Of a DNA stretch of 64,000 nucleotides, positions 46,276-56,239 are shown piece by piece (the stretch's first letter is position 1; every line of letters starts with the position of its first letter). The notes under the pieces were generated by a model. That model did not search any database, had not been told where the DNA came from, and saw only the letters and a program-made list of their open reading frames with translations. The translations under genes were made by a program, and so were the position numbers. Source of the DNA: Gordonia otitidis NBRC 100426 (GTDB taxonomy: Bacteria; Actinomycetota; Actinomycetes; Mycobacteriales; Mycobacteriaceae); assembly GCF_000248075.1 (NCBI RefSeq), contig NZ_BAFB01000065.1:88598-152597 (forward strand), in the 5' to 3' direction.

Positions 46276-48090
46276 CTACTTCGTGTACAGCGCGTCGATG
46301 TCGTCGGAGAACTTGTCGACCACCACGTTGCGCTTGACCTTCAACGTCGGGGTCATCTCGCCGGTCTCCTCGGAGAAGTCCGACGGCAGGATGCGGAACT
46401 TCTTGATCGCCTCGGCGTGTGAGACCGTCTTGTTCGCCTCGTCGACGGCGGCCTGGACCTCGGCGCGAAGTTCAGGGTCGTTGGCCAGTGCGGCGACGTC
46501 GGCGTCGGACGGCTTGCCCAAGCGTTCCTTCCAGCCGGGGAACGCCTCGGGGTCGATCGTGATGAGCGCCGAGATGAACGGCTTCTGATCGCCGACGACG
46601 ACCGCTTGCGACACCAACGGCGCCGAGCGCAGTACGTCCTCGAGGCCTGACGGCGACACGTTCTTGCCGCCTGCGGTCACGATGAGTTCCTTCTTGCGTC
46701 CCGTGATCGAGATGAAACCATCGCCGTCGATCTTGCCGAGATCGCCGGTGTGGAACCAGCCGTCTTCGAGTGCCTGATCGGTGGCGTCGGGGTTGTTCCA
46801 GTAGCCCTCGAACACCACACCGCCGGTGACCATGACCTCGCCATCTTCTGCGATTCGAACGGTGTTGCCGGCCACGGGTTTTCCGACCGTACCGATCTTG
46901 GACTCGCCGGGGGTGTTGACACTGAACGCCGCGGTGGTCTCGGTGAGGCCGTAGCCCTCGTACACCGGGATTCCGACGCCGTTGAAGAAGTGGCCGAGCA
47001 TCGGGCCGAGTGGTGCGCCTCCGGAGATCGCGAGTTCGCACCGGCCGCCGAGTGCCGCTCGCAACTTGCTGTAGACGAGGCGGTCGAACACGGCGTGCTT
47101 GACCTTCAGGAGCAGTGGCACGTTGCCCTGCTCCGACTTCTTCGAGTACTCGATCGCGGTCGCGCTCGCGGCATCGAAGATCTTGCCCTTACCGCCATCG
47201 GCGGCCGACTGGCGTGCCGAGTTGTAGACCTTCTCGAAGACGCGTGGCACCGAGAGGATGAGCGACGGCTTGAACTGTCCGAACGTGGTGACGATGTTCT
47301 TGGTGTCACCGGTGAAGCCGACCTCGACACCCGCTTCGATCGCGACGAGTGTGATCGCGTGTGCGAGAACATGTGCGAGGGGCAAGAACATCAGCAGACG
47401 CTTGCCGGGGCCGAGGAGAGTGCTCAGGTTGCCCTGCAAGACCCCACGCACCTCGGAGAGCATGTTGGCGTGCGTCAGTTCGCAGCCCTTGGGTCGCCCG
47501 GTGGTGCCCGAGGTGTAGATGAGTGTCGACGGGTCGGTCGACTTCAATGCTGCGCGACGCTTCGCGATCTCCTCGTCCTGGATCTCGCGGCCGGCATCGG
47601 TGAGCAATTCGACGGCGCCAGGGCCGTTGTCGGTGTCGATCTGGAATACCTTCACCGGGGTGGGCAGATCGCCGACAGCTTCGAACTCGCTGCGATGCCC
47701 GTCGTCCTCGACGATGATGGCGGTGGCGCCGGAATCGCGCATGATCCAGTCGATCTGGCCCGACGACGACGAATCGTAGATCGGCACGGTCGTCGCGCCC
47801 GCGCACCAGATGGCGAAGTCGAAGAATATCCACTCGAGGCGGGTGCGTGACAGGAGCGCGACGCGGTCGCCGGGAGCGACCCCGGACGCGATCAGACCCT
47901 TGGCGAGCGCCGTGATCTGCGCGACCGCCTCGTCGGCTCGTACGGGCACCCATTCGCCGCGTTCCTCGCGGCGGAAGGTCGTCGCAGCGGGAGTGCGCTC
48001 GGCGAGGCCGAACAAGATGTCAGTACAGTTCTCGTCCTCCTCGATCGTGAAATCGGCGGGGACGCTGTACTCGTTCATGACGGCACTCAT
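46276..48090 (-). CDS. Long-chain fatty-acid-CoA ligase (FadD15-like)
   Basis: The 604-aa AMP-binding enzyme activates fatty acids to acyl-CoA through acyl-adenylate. Motifs are LIYTSGTTGRPKGCELTH (P-loop-like A3), YGLTETTAAFSVNTPGE (A5), DGWFHTGDLGKIDGDGFISITGRKKELI (A7-A8). The C-terminal catalytic Lys lies in LKVKRNVV or EKFSDDID surroundings and is not certain. It matches Rv2187 in position. It is convergent with pimB' (16 nt) and divergent from the SRPBCC gene at 48252. Confidence 0.94.
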   Translation of the reverse strand: MSAVMNEYSVPADFTIEEDENCTDILFGLAERTPAATTFRREERGEWVPVRADEAVAQITALAKGLIASGVAPGDRVALLSRTRLEWIFFDFAIWCAGATTVPIYDSSSSGQIDWIMRDSGATAIIVEDDGHRSEFEAVGDLPTPVKVFQIDTDNGPGAVELLTDAGREIQDEEIAKRRAALKSTDPSTLIYTSGTTGRPKGCELTHANMLSEVRGVLQGNLSTLLGPGKRLLMFLPLAHVLAHAITLVAIEAGVEVGFTGDTKNIVTTFGQFKPSLILSVPRVFEKVYNSARQSAADGGKGKIFDAASATAIEYSKKSEQGNVPLLLKVKHAVFDRLVYSKLRAALGGRCELAISGGAPLGPMLGHFFNGVGIPVYEGYGLTETTAAFSVNTPGESKIGTVGKPVAGNTVRIAEDGEVMVTGGVVFEGYWNNPDATDQALEDGWFHTGDLGKIDGDGFISITGRKKELIVTAGGKNVSPSGLEDVLRSAPLVSQAVVVGDQKPFISALITIDPEAFPGWKERLGKPSDADVAALANDPELRAEVQAAVDEANKTVSHAEAIKKFRILPSDFSEETGEMTPTLKVKRNVVVDKFSDDIDALYTK

Positions 48091-48251
48091 TCGTTATCGA
48101 CGACCTTTCGCCATCGTTGGCATCAGATACTCGCCGTCAATCGTATCCCGGCCTTTTCACTGCCCAAAACGGCGCCGGGTTTCGGCGACGTCCGGGGCCG
48201 ACGTGTGAGGTCTCTGTCCGCTCGGACGGCGAGTGTGTGAAGCTAAGAGGC

Positions 48252-48644
48252 GTGACGAGCATTCAGGTGGCGGATGAGACATTCGTCGCTGCGGCGCCGC
48301 AGCTGGTGGCGGCTGTGGTGGGTGATCGCGGGCGATGGCGCGCTTGGTGGCCGGATCTGCGCATCGAGGTCGCCGAGGACCGAGGCGCCGCGGGCATGCG
48401 TTGGCGGGTCGGCGGCCCGGTGACGGGAACGATGGAATTCTGGTGCGAACCGGTGCTCGACGGCTTCGTCCTGCACTATTTCCTGCACGCGGAGCCCGTC
48501 GGCGACTCGACGGTGACCGATACGGCCGGGCTCAACCACCGCTACCGGGTGACCGGCAAGCGGGTGTCGTTCGAGATCAAGGACCTGCTCGAATCAGGGC
48601 GTGCCCCAGGCGAACCGGCGATCGGCGAAAGCGTGGCGAGCTGA
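48252..48644 (+). CDS. SRPBCC (START/Bet v 1-like) family protein, Rv2186c type
   Basis: The 130-aa protein has the helix-grip fold pattern of polyketide-cyclase/dehydrase-like lipid-binding proteins: RGRWRAWWPDLRIEVAEDRG, then RWRVGGPVTGTMEFWCEPV. The start GTG at 48252 is preceded by GAGG at short spacing; a GTG 15 nt upstream is an alternative. It is the first gene of a tight operon with the next SRPBCC gene (stop and start overlap as TGATG) and the ATPase gene. The ligand is unknown. Confidence 0.85.
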   Translation: MTSIQVADETFVAAAPQLVAAVVGDRGRWRAWWPDLRIEVAEDRGAAGMRWRVGGPVTGTMEFWCEPVLDGFVLHYFLHAEPVGDSTVTDTAGLNHRYRVTGKRVSFEIKDLLESGRAPGEPAIGESVAS

Positions 48645-49081
48645 TGGCCGACCACACCGAGCGTTCCGTGATCATCAACGCCGACGCCGACGAGGTCATG
48701 GCGGTCATCTCCGATTTCGAACACTATCCGGAGTGGGTCACCGCGGCGCGAGAGGTCGAGGTCATCGAACGCGACGCCGATGGCAGAGCTGTGCAGGTGC
48801 GCTTCGTCCTCGACGCCGGGGTACTGCAGGACACCTACGTGCTGCGCTACACGTGGGGGTCCGGCGGCGATGAGGTGTCGTGGGTTCTCGTGTCGAGCGA
48901 CCTGCAGAAGGACCAGCGCGGACGCTATGTCCTCACCCGCCAGGTGCCCGGATCGACCAAGGTGACCTACCAGTTGATGGTCGACCTGCAGGTCCCGATG
49001 ATCGGCCAGCTCAAGCGGCGTGCTGAGAAGGCGATCACCGACGCTGCGCTCAACGACCTCAAGAAGAGGGTCGAAGACTGA
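48644..49081 (+). CDS. SRPBCC family protein (TB16.3/Rv2185c type)
   Basis: The 145-aa Bet v 1-like protein begins ADHTERSVIINADADEVMAV and contains FEHYPEWVTAAREVEVIERD and VPGSTKVTYQLMVDLQVPM, as in the conserved mycobacterial TB16.3. It has a hydrophobic cavity fold that may bind a lipid or isoprenoid. Its ATG shares one base with the previous stop (TGATG). Its own TGA overlaps a CTG that I infer to be the start of the next gene. Confidence 0.9.
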   Translation: MADHTERSVIINADADEVMAVISDFEHYPEWVTAAREVEVIERDADGRAVQVRFVLDAGVLQDTYVLRYTWGSGGDEVSWVLVSSDLQKDQRGRYVLTRQVPGSTKVTYQLMVDLQVPMIGQLKRRAEKAITDAALNDLKKRVED

Positions 49082-50274
49082 TCGATCTGACGCCCATCCA
49101 CATCGTCTTCGGTCCCGGGGGTTCCGGGGTGACCGTGATCGCGGCCGCGGGCGCGGTGAGTCGGCCGCGCACCCGCGGGCGTGCGCCACTGGGCGCCGAC
49201 AGGCACACGCTCCTGGTGACCGTCGATCGGTGTTCACCGGTTCCCGACATACTCGGCGTGTTCCGGTCACCGAACGAGATCGTCACCGTGTCTGCGCAGT
49301 TGCATCTGCTGTGTCTGGAACGACTCACGTCGGCCACGGCGTCGTGGGCACTGTTCGCCGAACTCCTCACCGACACCGTGCGGCGTTCCAAGATGTCGCT
49401 GCCGTTCGTCGACACTCTCGCGGGGATCGACCAGGCCGAGGTGACCTCGCTGCCCGGCATCGAGGACGCTCTGCTGATGCGCAGGATCCGCGACGAGGCG
49501 GTCAGCGGGCAGTGGCAACGCATCGTCGTCGATCTGTCCGGGCTCGGTGACCCGTACGCGATACTCGACGCCCCGTCGATGCTGCGTCAGGCTCTCGACC
49601 GGTTGTGGCCGCGACACCGTCGACTGGCGGCTGCCGCAGAGCGGCCCGCGGTCGCGCAGCTGACGACCGCGATCGACGCGATCGATCGCGACTGCGCCGA
49701 CGTGGCCGAACTGCTGTCCGACCCGCACGCCACAGCGGCGCATCTGGTACTCGGGACCGGTCATCGCGCGGCCCGCGCCCTGCCGCACCATCGCGCGTCG
49801 ATCGACCTGCTCGGACTGCCGCTGCGCTCGATCCAGCTCGACGAAGCCCTCGCCGAATCGGGGCGTCACGAGTTGGGTGTCGACGACATCGACGTTGCGT
49901 CGGGGATCGAGATCCGTCGCGTACCGGCCCTCGACGTACCGCTCGACCGCCCCGCACGGCTCAGGAAGCTGGGGGTTGCGCTGCCGGCACCGTCGGGACG
50001 CCCGCACGGCTCGGCAGCGCTCACCGTAGTCGACAACGGAGCGGAAGGACTGGACGTCACCTACGAATTGTCCTGGCCGCAAACACTTCCCGACCCGGAC
50101 CGCCTGATGCTCGGACGTTCCGGGGACGATCTGCTCGTCACCGTCGACGGGTTGCGGCACTGCGTGCCCCTACCGTCGGTGCTGCGGCGGTGCGTCGTCG
50201 ACGACGCCGACTGGGACGGGGAGTCGATACACATCCGATTCCGCCCGGACCCGGCGGTATGGCCTCGACGGTGA
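49078..50274 (+). CDS. ArsA/Get3-like ATPase homologue with degenerate P-loop, probable CTG start
   Basis: The protein resembles ArsA-type deviant-Walker ATPases but the N-terminal loop reads FGPGGSGVTV where functional members have GKGGVGKTT, so the catalytic and signature lysines are missing. Switch-like HTLLVTVDRCSP follows. The C-terminal half (WPQTLPDPDRLMLGRSGDDL and HCVPLPSVLRR) looks like the small beta domain of ArsA-like proteins. The first ATG/GTG/TTG in frame is GTG 49129, which would cut off the loop strand. CTG at 49078 overlaps the previous TGA (CTGA) like the neighbouring NTGA junctions and restores it, giving 398 aa. It holds the Rv2184c position. Confidence 0.7.
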   Translation: MIDLTPIHIVFGPGGSGVTVIAAAGAVSRPRTRGRAPLGADRHTLLVTVDRCSPVPDILGVFRSPNEIVTVSAQLHLLCLERLTSATASWALFAELLTDTVRRSKMSLPFVDTLAGIDQAEVTSLPGIEDALLMRRIRDEAVSGQWQRIVVDLSGLGDPYAILDAPSMLRQALDRLWPRHRRLAAAAERPAVAQLTTAIDAIDRDCADVAELLSDPHATAAHLVLGTGHRAARALPHHRASIDLLGLPLRSIQLDEALAESGRHELGVDDIDVASGIEIRRVPALDVPLDRPARLRKLGVALPAPSGRPHGSAALTVVDNGAEGLDVTYELSWPQTLPDPDRLMLGRSGDDLLVTVDGLRHCVPLPSVLRRCVVDDADWDGESIHIRFRPDPAVWPRR

Positions 50275-50293
50275 GGATGCGGGTACCGTTTCC

Positions 50294-50890
50294 GTGCACA
50301 CGTCCCCGGTCGAGAATCGGGACCCGCCACCAGTACAGGAGCAGCCGCCCGAGATGAGCAGCGACGACCGTGGCAACCCGTCGGGGGGACGGGACGCGTC
50401 TGGCGAGGGTGACAACGCGTTCAGCGGCGACCCCGTCGGCGATCCGGTACGGGAGTTCGTGCTCGGCATCGCGACCCAGATCGACCATCTGGCCGCGATC
50501 ATCGGCGGGGGCGGTCAGACGTCGGGTTCCGGCGCGGGGAGCGGCATGGGTGCAGGTTCTGCCCCCGGTTCTCGCCATCAGGCATTCGGCGACGTCGCCG
50601 GAGAGATCAGTTCGCTCATCGCCGAGATCGGGGATCTGATCTCCCGGCTGATCGCCACCCTCATCGCCGTGTTGGAGGCCATCGCGACCGCGCTCCGATC
50701 CACACCTGCGGCACATGCACCGGCGACGGCGCAGTACCAGCCGATCTCGGTCCGCATCGCGACGGCGCCGCATCGGCCACCGTCCAACACACCACCGCCC
50801 CGCACACCACCGCCCCACACGCAGGCACCCCACACGCCGTTCGGTGCCCCCGATCGCCGCAGACACCTCGACACGGAGACCGAGAAGTGA
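50294..50890 (+). CDS. Hypothetical Pro-rich protein with amphipathic helix (Rv2183c position)
   Basis: I recognise no domain. From GTG 50294 it is 198 aa; an ATG at 50354 with AGGAG 12 nt upstream gives 178 aa. The first third is Gly/Ser/Asp-rich and disordered. A central helix of alternating Ile/Leu with acidic residues (residues about 100-135, SLIAEIGDLISRLIATLIAV) could lie on a membrane. The C-terminal part is Pro/His/Thr-rich with PPPRTPPPHTQAPHTP. Its stop overlaps the next gene as GTGA, so it is part of the operon. Confidence 0.7.
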   Translation: MHTSPVENRDPPPVQEQPPEMSSDDRGNPSGGRDASGEGDNAFSGDPVGDPVREFVLGIATQIDHLAAIIGGGGQTSGSGAGSGMGAGSAPGSRHQAFGDVAGEISSLIAEIGDLISRLIATLIAVLEAIATALRSTPAAHAPATAQYQPISVRIATAPHRPPSNTPPPRTPPPHTQAPHTPFGAPDRRRHLDTETEK

Positions 50891-51885
50891 TGGGCGAGTT
50901 GACGATCGGCATCGACATCGGAGGAACCAGTGTCCGCGCGTCCGTGGTCGACGACCGTGGACGGATGCTCGACACCCTGCGGGCGGCAACCCCGGGTACA
51001 GCGCTCGCACTCGAACACTGCCTCGATCGGCTCGTCGCCGAGTTGACCTCGCGCTGGGCGGCGCGTGCCGTCGGACTCGCGGTGGCAGGGTTTCTGACCC
51101 CCGACCGCCAGGTCGTCCGATTCGCTCCGCATCTGCCCTGGCGTGAGGCGCGCGTCGCCGAGGAGATGAGTTCGCGGATCGGGTTGCCCGTCGTCACCGA
51201 GCACGACGCCAACGCCGCGGCCGTCGCCGAGTTCCGATTCGGTGCGGCAGCGCGTGGGCACAACTCGCTCGTGTTGGCCATCGGTACGGGCATCGGTGCG
51301 GGGCTGCTCATCGAGGGCGAGATCTACCGCGGAAGCTTCGGTGTCGCGCCGGAACTCGGCCATCTGACGGTCGTCCCGGACGGCAGACCGTGCTCGTGCG
51401 GCAAGCGGGGTTGTTGGGAAAGGTATTGCAGCGGAACGGCTCTGGTGGACACTGTGGTCGAGTTGCTCGCCGACGGCGACTGGGGGAGAAGCCAACTCGC
51501 CGCCGACGTCGCGGCGGATCCGGGTTCGTTGACGGGTCGTCGCGTCGCAGGTGCTGCCGCGGACGGTGACGCCGTCGCGATCGCGGCGTTCGCCGCCTTC
51601 GCGGCGTCGCTGGGTCAGGGGTTGGCGATGATCGCCGACATCTTCGACCCTGACCTGATCGTTCTCGCGGGCGGAGTCGGCGCGGCATCCGGGCTGTTCC
51701 TCGACGAAGCCCGTGAGCACTACGCGCGGTTGATCACCGGCGCGGGGCACCGCCAACTCGCCCGTATCAGGGGCACCCAACTCGGCGAGAGCGCCGGGGT
51801 CATCGGCGCAGCCGAGGTGGCCCGCGCGAGCTTGCGATCCGACGACGCCGCGGTCGGCGGCGCGGGTTGGTCACGTGCGAACTGA
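50887..51885 (+). CDS. ROK-family sugar kinase (glucokinase-like)
   Basis: The 332-aa kinase has an N-terminal ATP motif IGIDIGGTSVRASVVDD, the sugar-binding/catalytic EHDANAAAVAEF near residue 100, the GTGIGAGLLIEGEIYRG loop and the ROK zinc site CSCGKRGCWERYCSG. These point to glucose or N-acetyl-sugar phosphorylation with ATP. The GTG at 50887 overlaps the previous stop (GTGA) and has GGAG 8 nt upstream; an ATG follows immediately. It is an extra gene compared with the M. tuberculosis order between the Rv2183c- and Rv2182c-like genes. Confidence 0.9.
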   Translation: MMGELTIGIDIGGTSVRASVVDDRGRMLDTLRAATPGTALALEHCLDRLVAELTSRWAARAVGLAVAGFLTPDRQVVRFAPHLPWREARVAEEMSSRIGLPVVTEHDANAAAVAEFRFGAAARGHNSLVLAIGTGIGAGLLIEGEIYRGSFGVAPELGHLTVVPDGRPCSCGKRGCWERYCSGTALVDTVVELLADGDWGRSQLAADVAADPGSLTGRRVAGAAADGDAVAIAAFAAFAASLGQGLAMIADIFDPDLIVLAGGVGAASGLFLDEAREHYARLITGAGHRQLARIRGTQLGESAGVIGAAEVARASLRSDDAAVGGAGWSRAN

Positions 51886-51958
51886 CGTCACGATCGCTCG
51901 TCGAGCGCGCGATCGACGTGCACACGACCGATGCGCCGCACACCCCGGGGCGCTTGAG

Positions 51959-51964
51959 TAGAGT
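51959..51964 (+). promoter_or_regulatory. Possible -10 hexamer TAGAGT upstream of plsC
   Basis: TAGAGT lies about 115 nt before the plsC ATG in the 192-nt gap after the ROK gene. The rest of the gap shows nothing recognisable. Confidence 0.3.
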
Positions 51965-52077
51965 CATCTCACGACGTCCCGGACGTCGACCGACGGGCTC
52001 GCTCACGCAGCCCTCGCGCGACACTTCCGGTGACGGCTTCACGAGTGGCGACGCGGCGAATGATGGAGTGAATCTCA

Positions 52078-52797
52078 ATGTGGTACTACCTGTTCAAGTT
52101 CGTTCTCCTCGGACCACTCCTCCGAGTACTCGGGCGTCCCGAGATCGAAGGGCTCGAGAACCTGCCGGAACGGGGCCCCGCCATTCTCGCCAGTAACCAC
52201 CTGGCCGTGATGGACAGCTTCTTCTTGCCGCTGATGGTGCCGCGTCGGATCTACTTCCTCGCCAAGGCCGAGTATTTCACCGGCACCGGACTCAAGGGCC
52301 GTCTCCAGGCGTGGTTCTACACCGCGGTGGGCCAGATCCCGATCGACAGGTCGGGAGCCGAGGCGGCCGCGGGTGCGCTCGAAGCGGCGCGACGCCAACT
52401 CGAGGGCGGCGAATTGATGGGTATGTACCCGGAGGGCACGAGGTCGCCGGACGGCAACCTCTACAAGGGCAAGACCGGTCTCGCTCGCGTCGCGCTCGAC
52501 ACCGGCGTTCCCGTGATCCCGGTCGCGATGATCGGAACGAACACCTTCAACCCGCCCGGGACCATCCTGCCGCGGCCGACCAAGGTCAAGGTCCGGATCG
52601 GCAAACCTCTCAACTTCGCCCGCTACGAAGGCATGCAGGGCAATCGGTTCATCGAGCGAGCGGTGACCGACGAGATCATGTACGAACTGATGCAGCTGTC
52701 GGGTCAGCAATACGTCGACATCTACGCCGCCACGCTCAAGGACCCGAAGCCCGACCAGCAGTCGCAGGCGTCGCCGGGTGAGGCGTCGGCCGCCTGA
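52078..52797 (+). CDS. 1-acyl-sn-glycerol-3-phosphate acyltransferase (PlsC family)
   Basis: The 239-aa membrane-associated acyltransferase makes phosphatidic acid from lysophosphatidate, or a related acylation. All motifs are present: NHLAVMDSFF (H-x4-D catalytic), the MYPEGTRSPDG block (motif III) and VIPVAMIGTNTFNPPG (motif IV). The short N-terminal hydrophobic stretch (WYYLFKFVLLGPLL) is the membrane-facing helix. It corresponds to Rv2182c. It is convergent with the mannosyltransferase gene, 24 nt apart. Confidence 0.93.
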   Translation: MWYYLFKFVLLGPLLRVLGRPEIEGLENLPERGPAILASNHLAVMDSFFLPLMVPRRIYFLAKAEYFTGTGLKGRLQAWFYTAVGQIPIDRSGAEAAAGALEAARRQLEGGELMGMYPEGTRSPDGNLYKGKTGLARVALDTGVPVIPVAMIGTNTFNPPGTILPRPTKVKVRIGKPLNFARYEGMQGNRFIERAVTDEIMYELMQLSGQQYVDIYAATLKDPKPDQQSQASPGEASAA

Positions 52798-52821
52798 TCG
52801 GCTCGATCGTCGGAACTGCGC

Positions 52822-54159
52822 TCAGGCCGAGCGGATCTCGGCGAGAGGCTTGTCTGTCTCGCGCGCGGAGCTTCCGGCCGGGGAGTACGGCAGCAACCAG
52901 ATCACGAAGAGTGCCGCGATGCCCCAGAGCGAGAATGCGTTGCCGACGAGGTGGTCGACGGCGGTCCACTGCTTGGCGACCATCGGCAGGAACTGATACG
53001 GACCGATGGCGAAGATCAGCACACCGCTCACCGCGACGGCGGTGTAGGCGACGTACGCACGCCGCGACCCGGTCCGTGCGGCCACGACCAGGCTCGTCAG
53101 GATCAGCGGGATCGACCACACCCAGTGATGCGCCCACGAGGTCGGCGAGACGAGCAGGCCCCAGACGGCGACGGCGCAGGTGGCCAGCAAGGCGTTGACG
53201 CGCCCCGATCGCCCGGCGCCTGGCGCGAACGCCGCCGCCGGCCTGCAGGCGAACAGTGCGGCGCCCGCCAGAGCGGTAACCGCCAGTGAACTCAGCACCC
53301 AGGCGAGTTGCGCAGCGCTCGGTTCCGGGATCAGCCGTATCCACATGGCGTTGAGGTTCTGGTTGATGCGGCCTGCCGGATCGCCTATCCGGGTGGTGTG
53401 GAACAGGGTGTGTGTCCAGTACCCCCACGAGTCCGACGGCATCCAGATCCAGGCCAGCGCGCCCGCGGCGACGAAAGTTCCGATCGCCGTGGCGACGGCA
53501 CGCCAGCGGCGGGCAGAGGCGAAGAGCACGATGAAGACCAGTGGCGTGAGCTTGATCGCCGACGCCAGACCGACCAAAACGCCCTGCAAAGAGCCCAGCG
53601 TGCGACGTCGGCCCCGGCCGACGAGGAAGACGTCGACGATGATCATCGCCATGAGGATTACGTTGATCTGACCGAAACCGAGTGTCATCCACATCGGGTT
53701 GAGCCAGACGGCCCCCGTCGAGACGACCAACGCGAGCCACCACCGGTTGCCGCTGCTGCCGACGGACAGCACTCTCAGCACGATGTGTATGACGACGACG
53801 AGCAGACCGATCGTGATCAGCGACATGAGTACGCCCGCGACCGTGAGCGTCATCGCACCGAGCGGGACGAACGTCATCGCGGCGAACGGCGGGTAGGTGA
53901 ACGGGAGCCAGATGCCGTCGCTGGTGAACGGCATCGAGCCGTCGGCATAGAGACTCTGACCCTGCTGCCAGATCTGTGCGCCGAGTCGGTAGACGTCGAG
54001 GTCGATACGTGTTCTGGTGCCGAAACTGCTGGTGAACGGCACACCGATCATCTGGAACAGCGACGACACGACAAATGTGACGACGATGGACGCGCGCGCC
54101 GACCGCGAGGGAACCCATCGACCCAGCCGGGTGTCGGCGGCGCTGCAGAGTGTGGGCAT
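52822..54159 (-). CDS. Polyprenol-phosphate-mannose alpha-1,2-mannosyltransferase (GT87/DUF2029)
   Basis: The 445-aa polytopic GT-C type protein has an early Asp-containing loop (TRIDLDVYRLGAQIW), as expected for the catalytic Asp of the first extracytoplasmic loop. It also has many hydrophobic helices and the segments LPFTYPPFAAM and SWAHHWVWSIPL. It corresponds to Rv2181, which adds alpha-1,2 mannose branches to lipomannan/lipoarabinomannan using polyprenyl-phospho-mannose. Upstream genes pimB' and mptA, also in this window, act on the same glycolipid. Confidence 0.88.
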   Translation of the reverse strand: MPTLCSAADTRLGRWVPSRSARASIVVTFVVSSLFQMIGVPFTSSFGTRTRIDLDVYRLGAQIWQQGQSLYADGSMPFTSDGIWLPFTYPPFAAMTFVPLGAMTLTVAGVLMSLITIGLLVVVIHIVLRVLSVGSSGNRWWLALVVSTGAVWLNPMWMTLGFGQINVILMAMIIVDVFLVGRGRRRTLGSLQGVLVGLASAIKLTPLVFIVLFASARRWRAVATAIGTFVAAGALAWIWMPSDSWGYWTHTLFHTTRIGDPAGRINQNLNAMWIRLIPEPSAAQLAWVLSSLAVTALAGAALFACRPAAAFAPGAGRSGRVNALLATCAVAVWGLLVSPTSWAHHWVWSIPLILTSLVVAARTGSRRAYVAYTAVAVSGVLIFAIGPYQFLPMVAKQWTAVDHLVGNAFSLWGIAALFVIWLLPYSPAGSSARETDKPLAEIRSA

Positions 54160-54245
54160 CGGTGGCCTTTGTGTCGGTCCCGCGTCGGGGGTGTTCGGGT
54201 CGGTCGGGTGTCGGTGTGCGCGGTCGGTGGCGAATACTTGCCGGT

Positions 54246-54728
54246 ATGCGATTCTTCTACGACTCGGAGTTTATCGAGGACGGCCGCACGATCGATCTCA
54301 TATCCATCGGTGTCGTCGCAGAGGACGGTCGTGAATATTATGCGGTGTCGACCGAGTTCGACCCCGGGCGCGCCGGTGCATGGGTACGCGCGAACGTCCT
54401 TCCGAAGCTCCCGTCGCCGTCGTCGCCGCTGTGGAAGTCGCGCGCCCGAATTCGGGAGGAGTTGCTGCAGTTCCTCACCGAGGAGGGCAACGACGTCGAA
54501 CTCTGGGCATGGGTCGGTGCCTACGATCACGTCGTCTTGTGCCAGCTCTGGGGGCCGATGACCGAGTTGCCGCGCGCGATTCCGCGCCTCACGCGTGAAC
54601 TCAAGCAGCACTGGGAGGCAGCCGGACGCCCATCGCTACCGCCCGCGCCCGACGATGCTCACGAGGCGCTCAGTGATGCTCGACACAATGCGCGGAAATG
54701 GGAGGCCATCGAGCGAGCGCGAACGTGA
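54246..54728 (+). CDS. 3'-5' exoribonuclease (DnaQ-like, Rv2179c type)
   Basis: The 160-aa protein begins MRFFYDSEFIEDGRTIDLIS with the first DEDD acidic pair (D-x-E), continues to LWAWVGAYDHVVLCQLWG (second Asp region) and ends with HEALSDARHNARKWEAI (H-x4-D, exo III). It is a compact single-domain ribonuclease of the RNase T superfamily. A possible -10 AATACT (54233-54238) lies 7 nt before the ATG, so the transcript may be leaderless. It is divergent from the GT87 gene (86 nt). Confidence 0.93.
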   Translation: MRFFYDSEFIEDGRTIDLISIGVVAEDGREYYAVSTEFDPGRAGAWVRANVLPKLPSPSSPLWKSRARIREELLQFLTEEGNDVELWAWVGAYDHVVLCQLWGPMTELPRAIPRLTRELKQHWEAAGRPSLPPAPDDAHEALSDARHNARKWEAIERART

Positions 54729-54749
54729 GGACGCCGCGCGGCGGCGCCC

Positions 54750-56232
<1,483 letters not shown>

Positions 56233-56239
56233 TCCGCGA

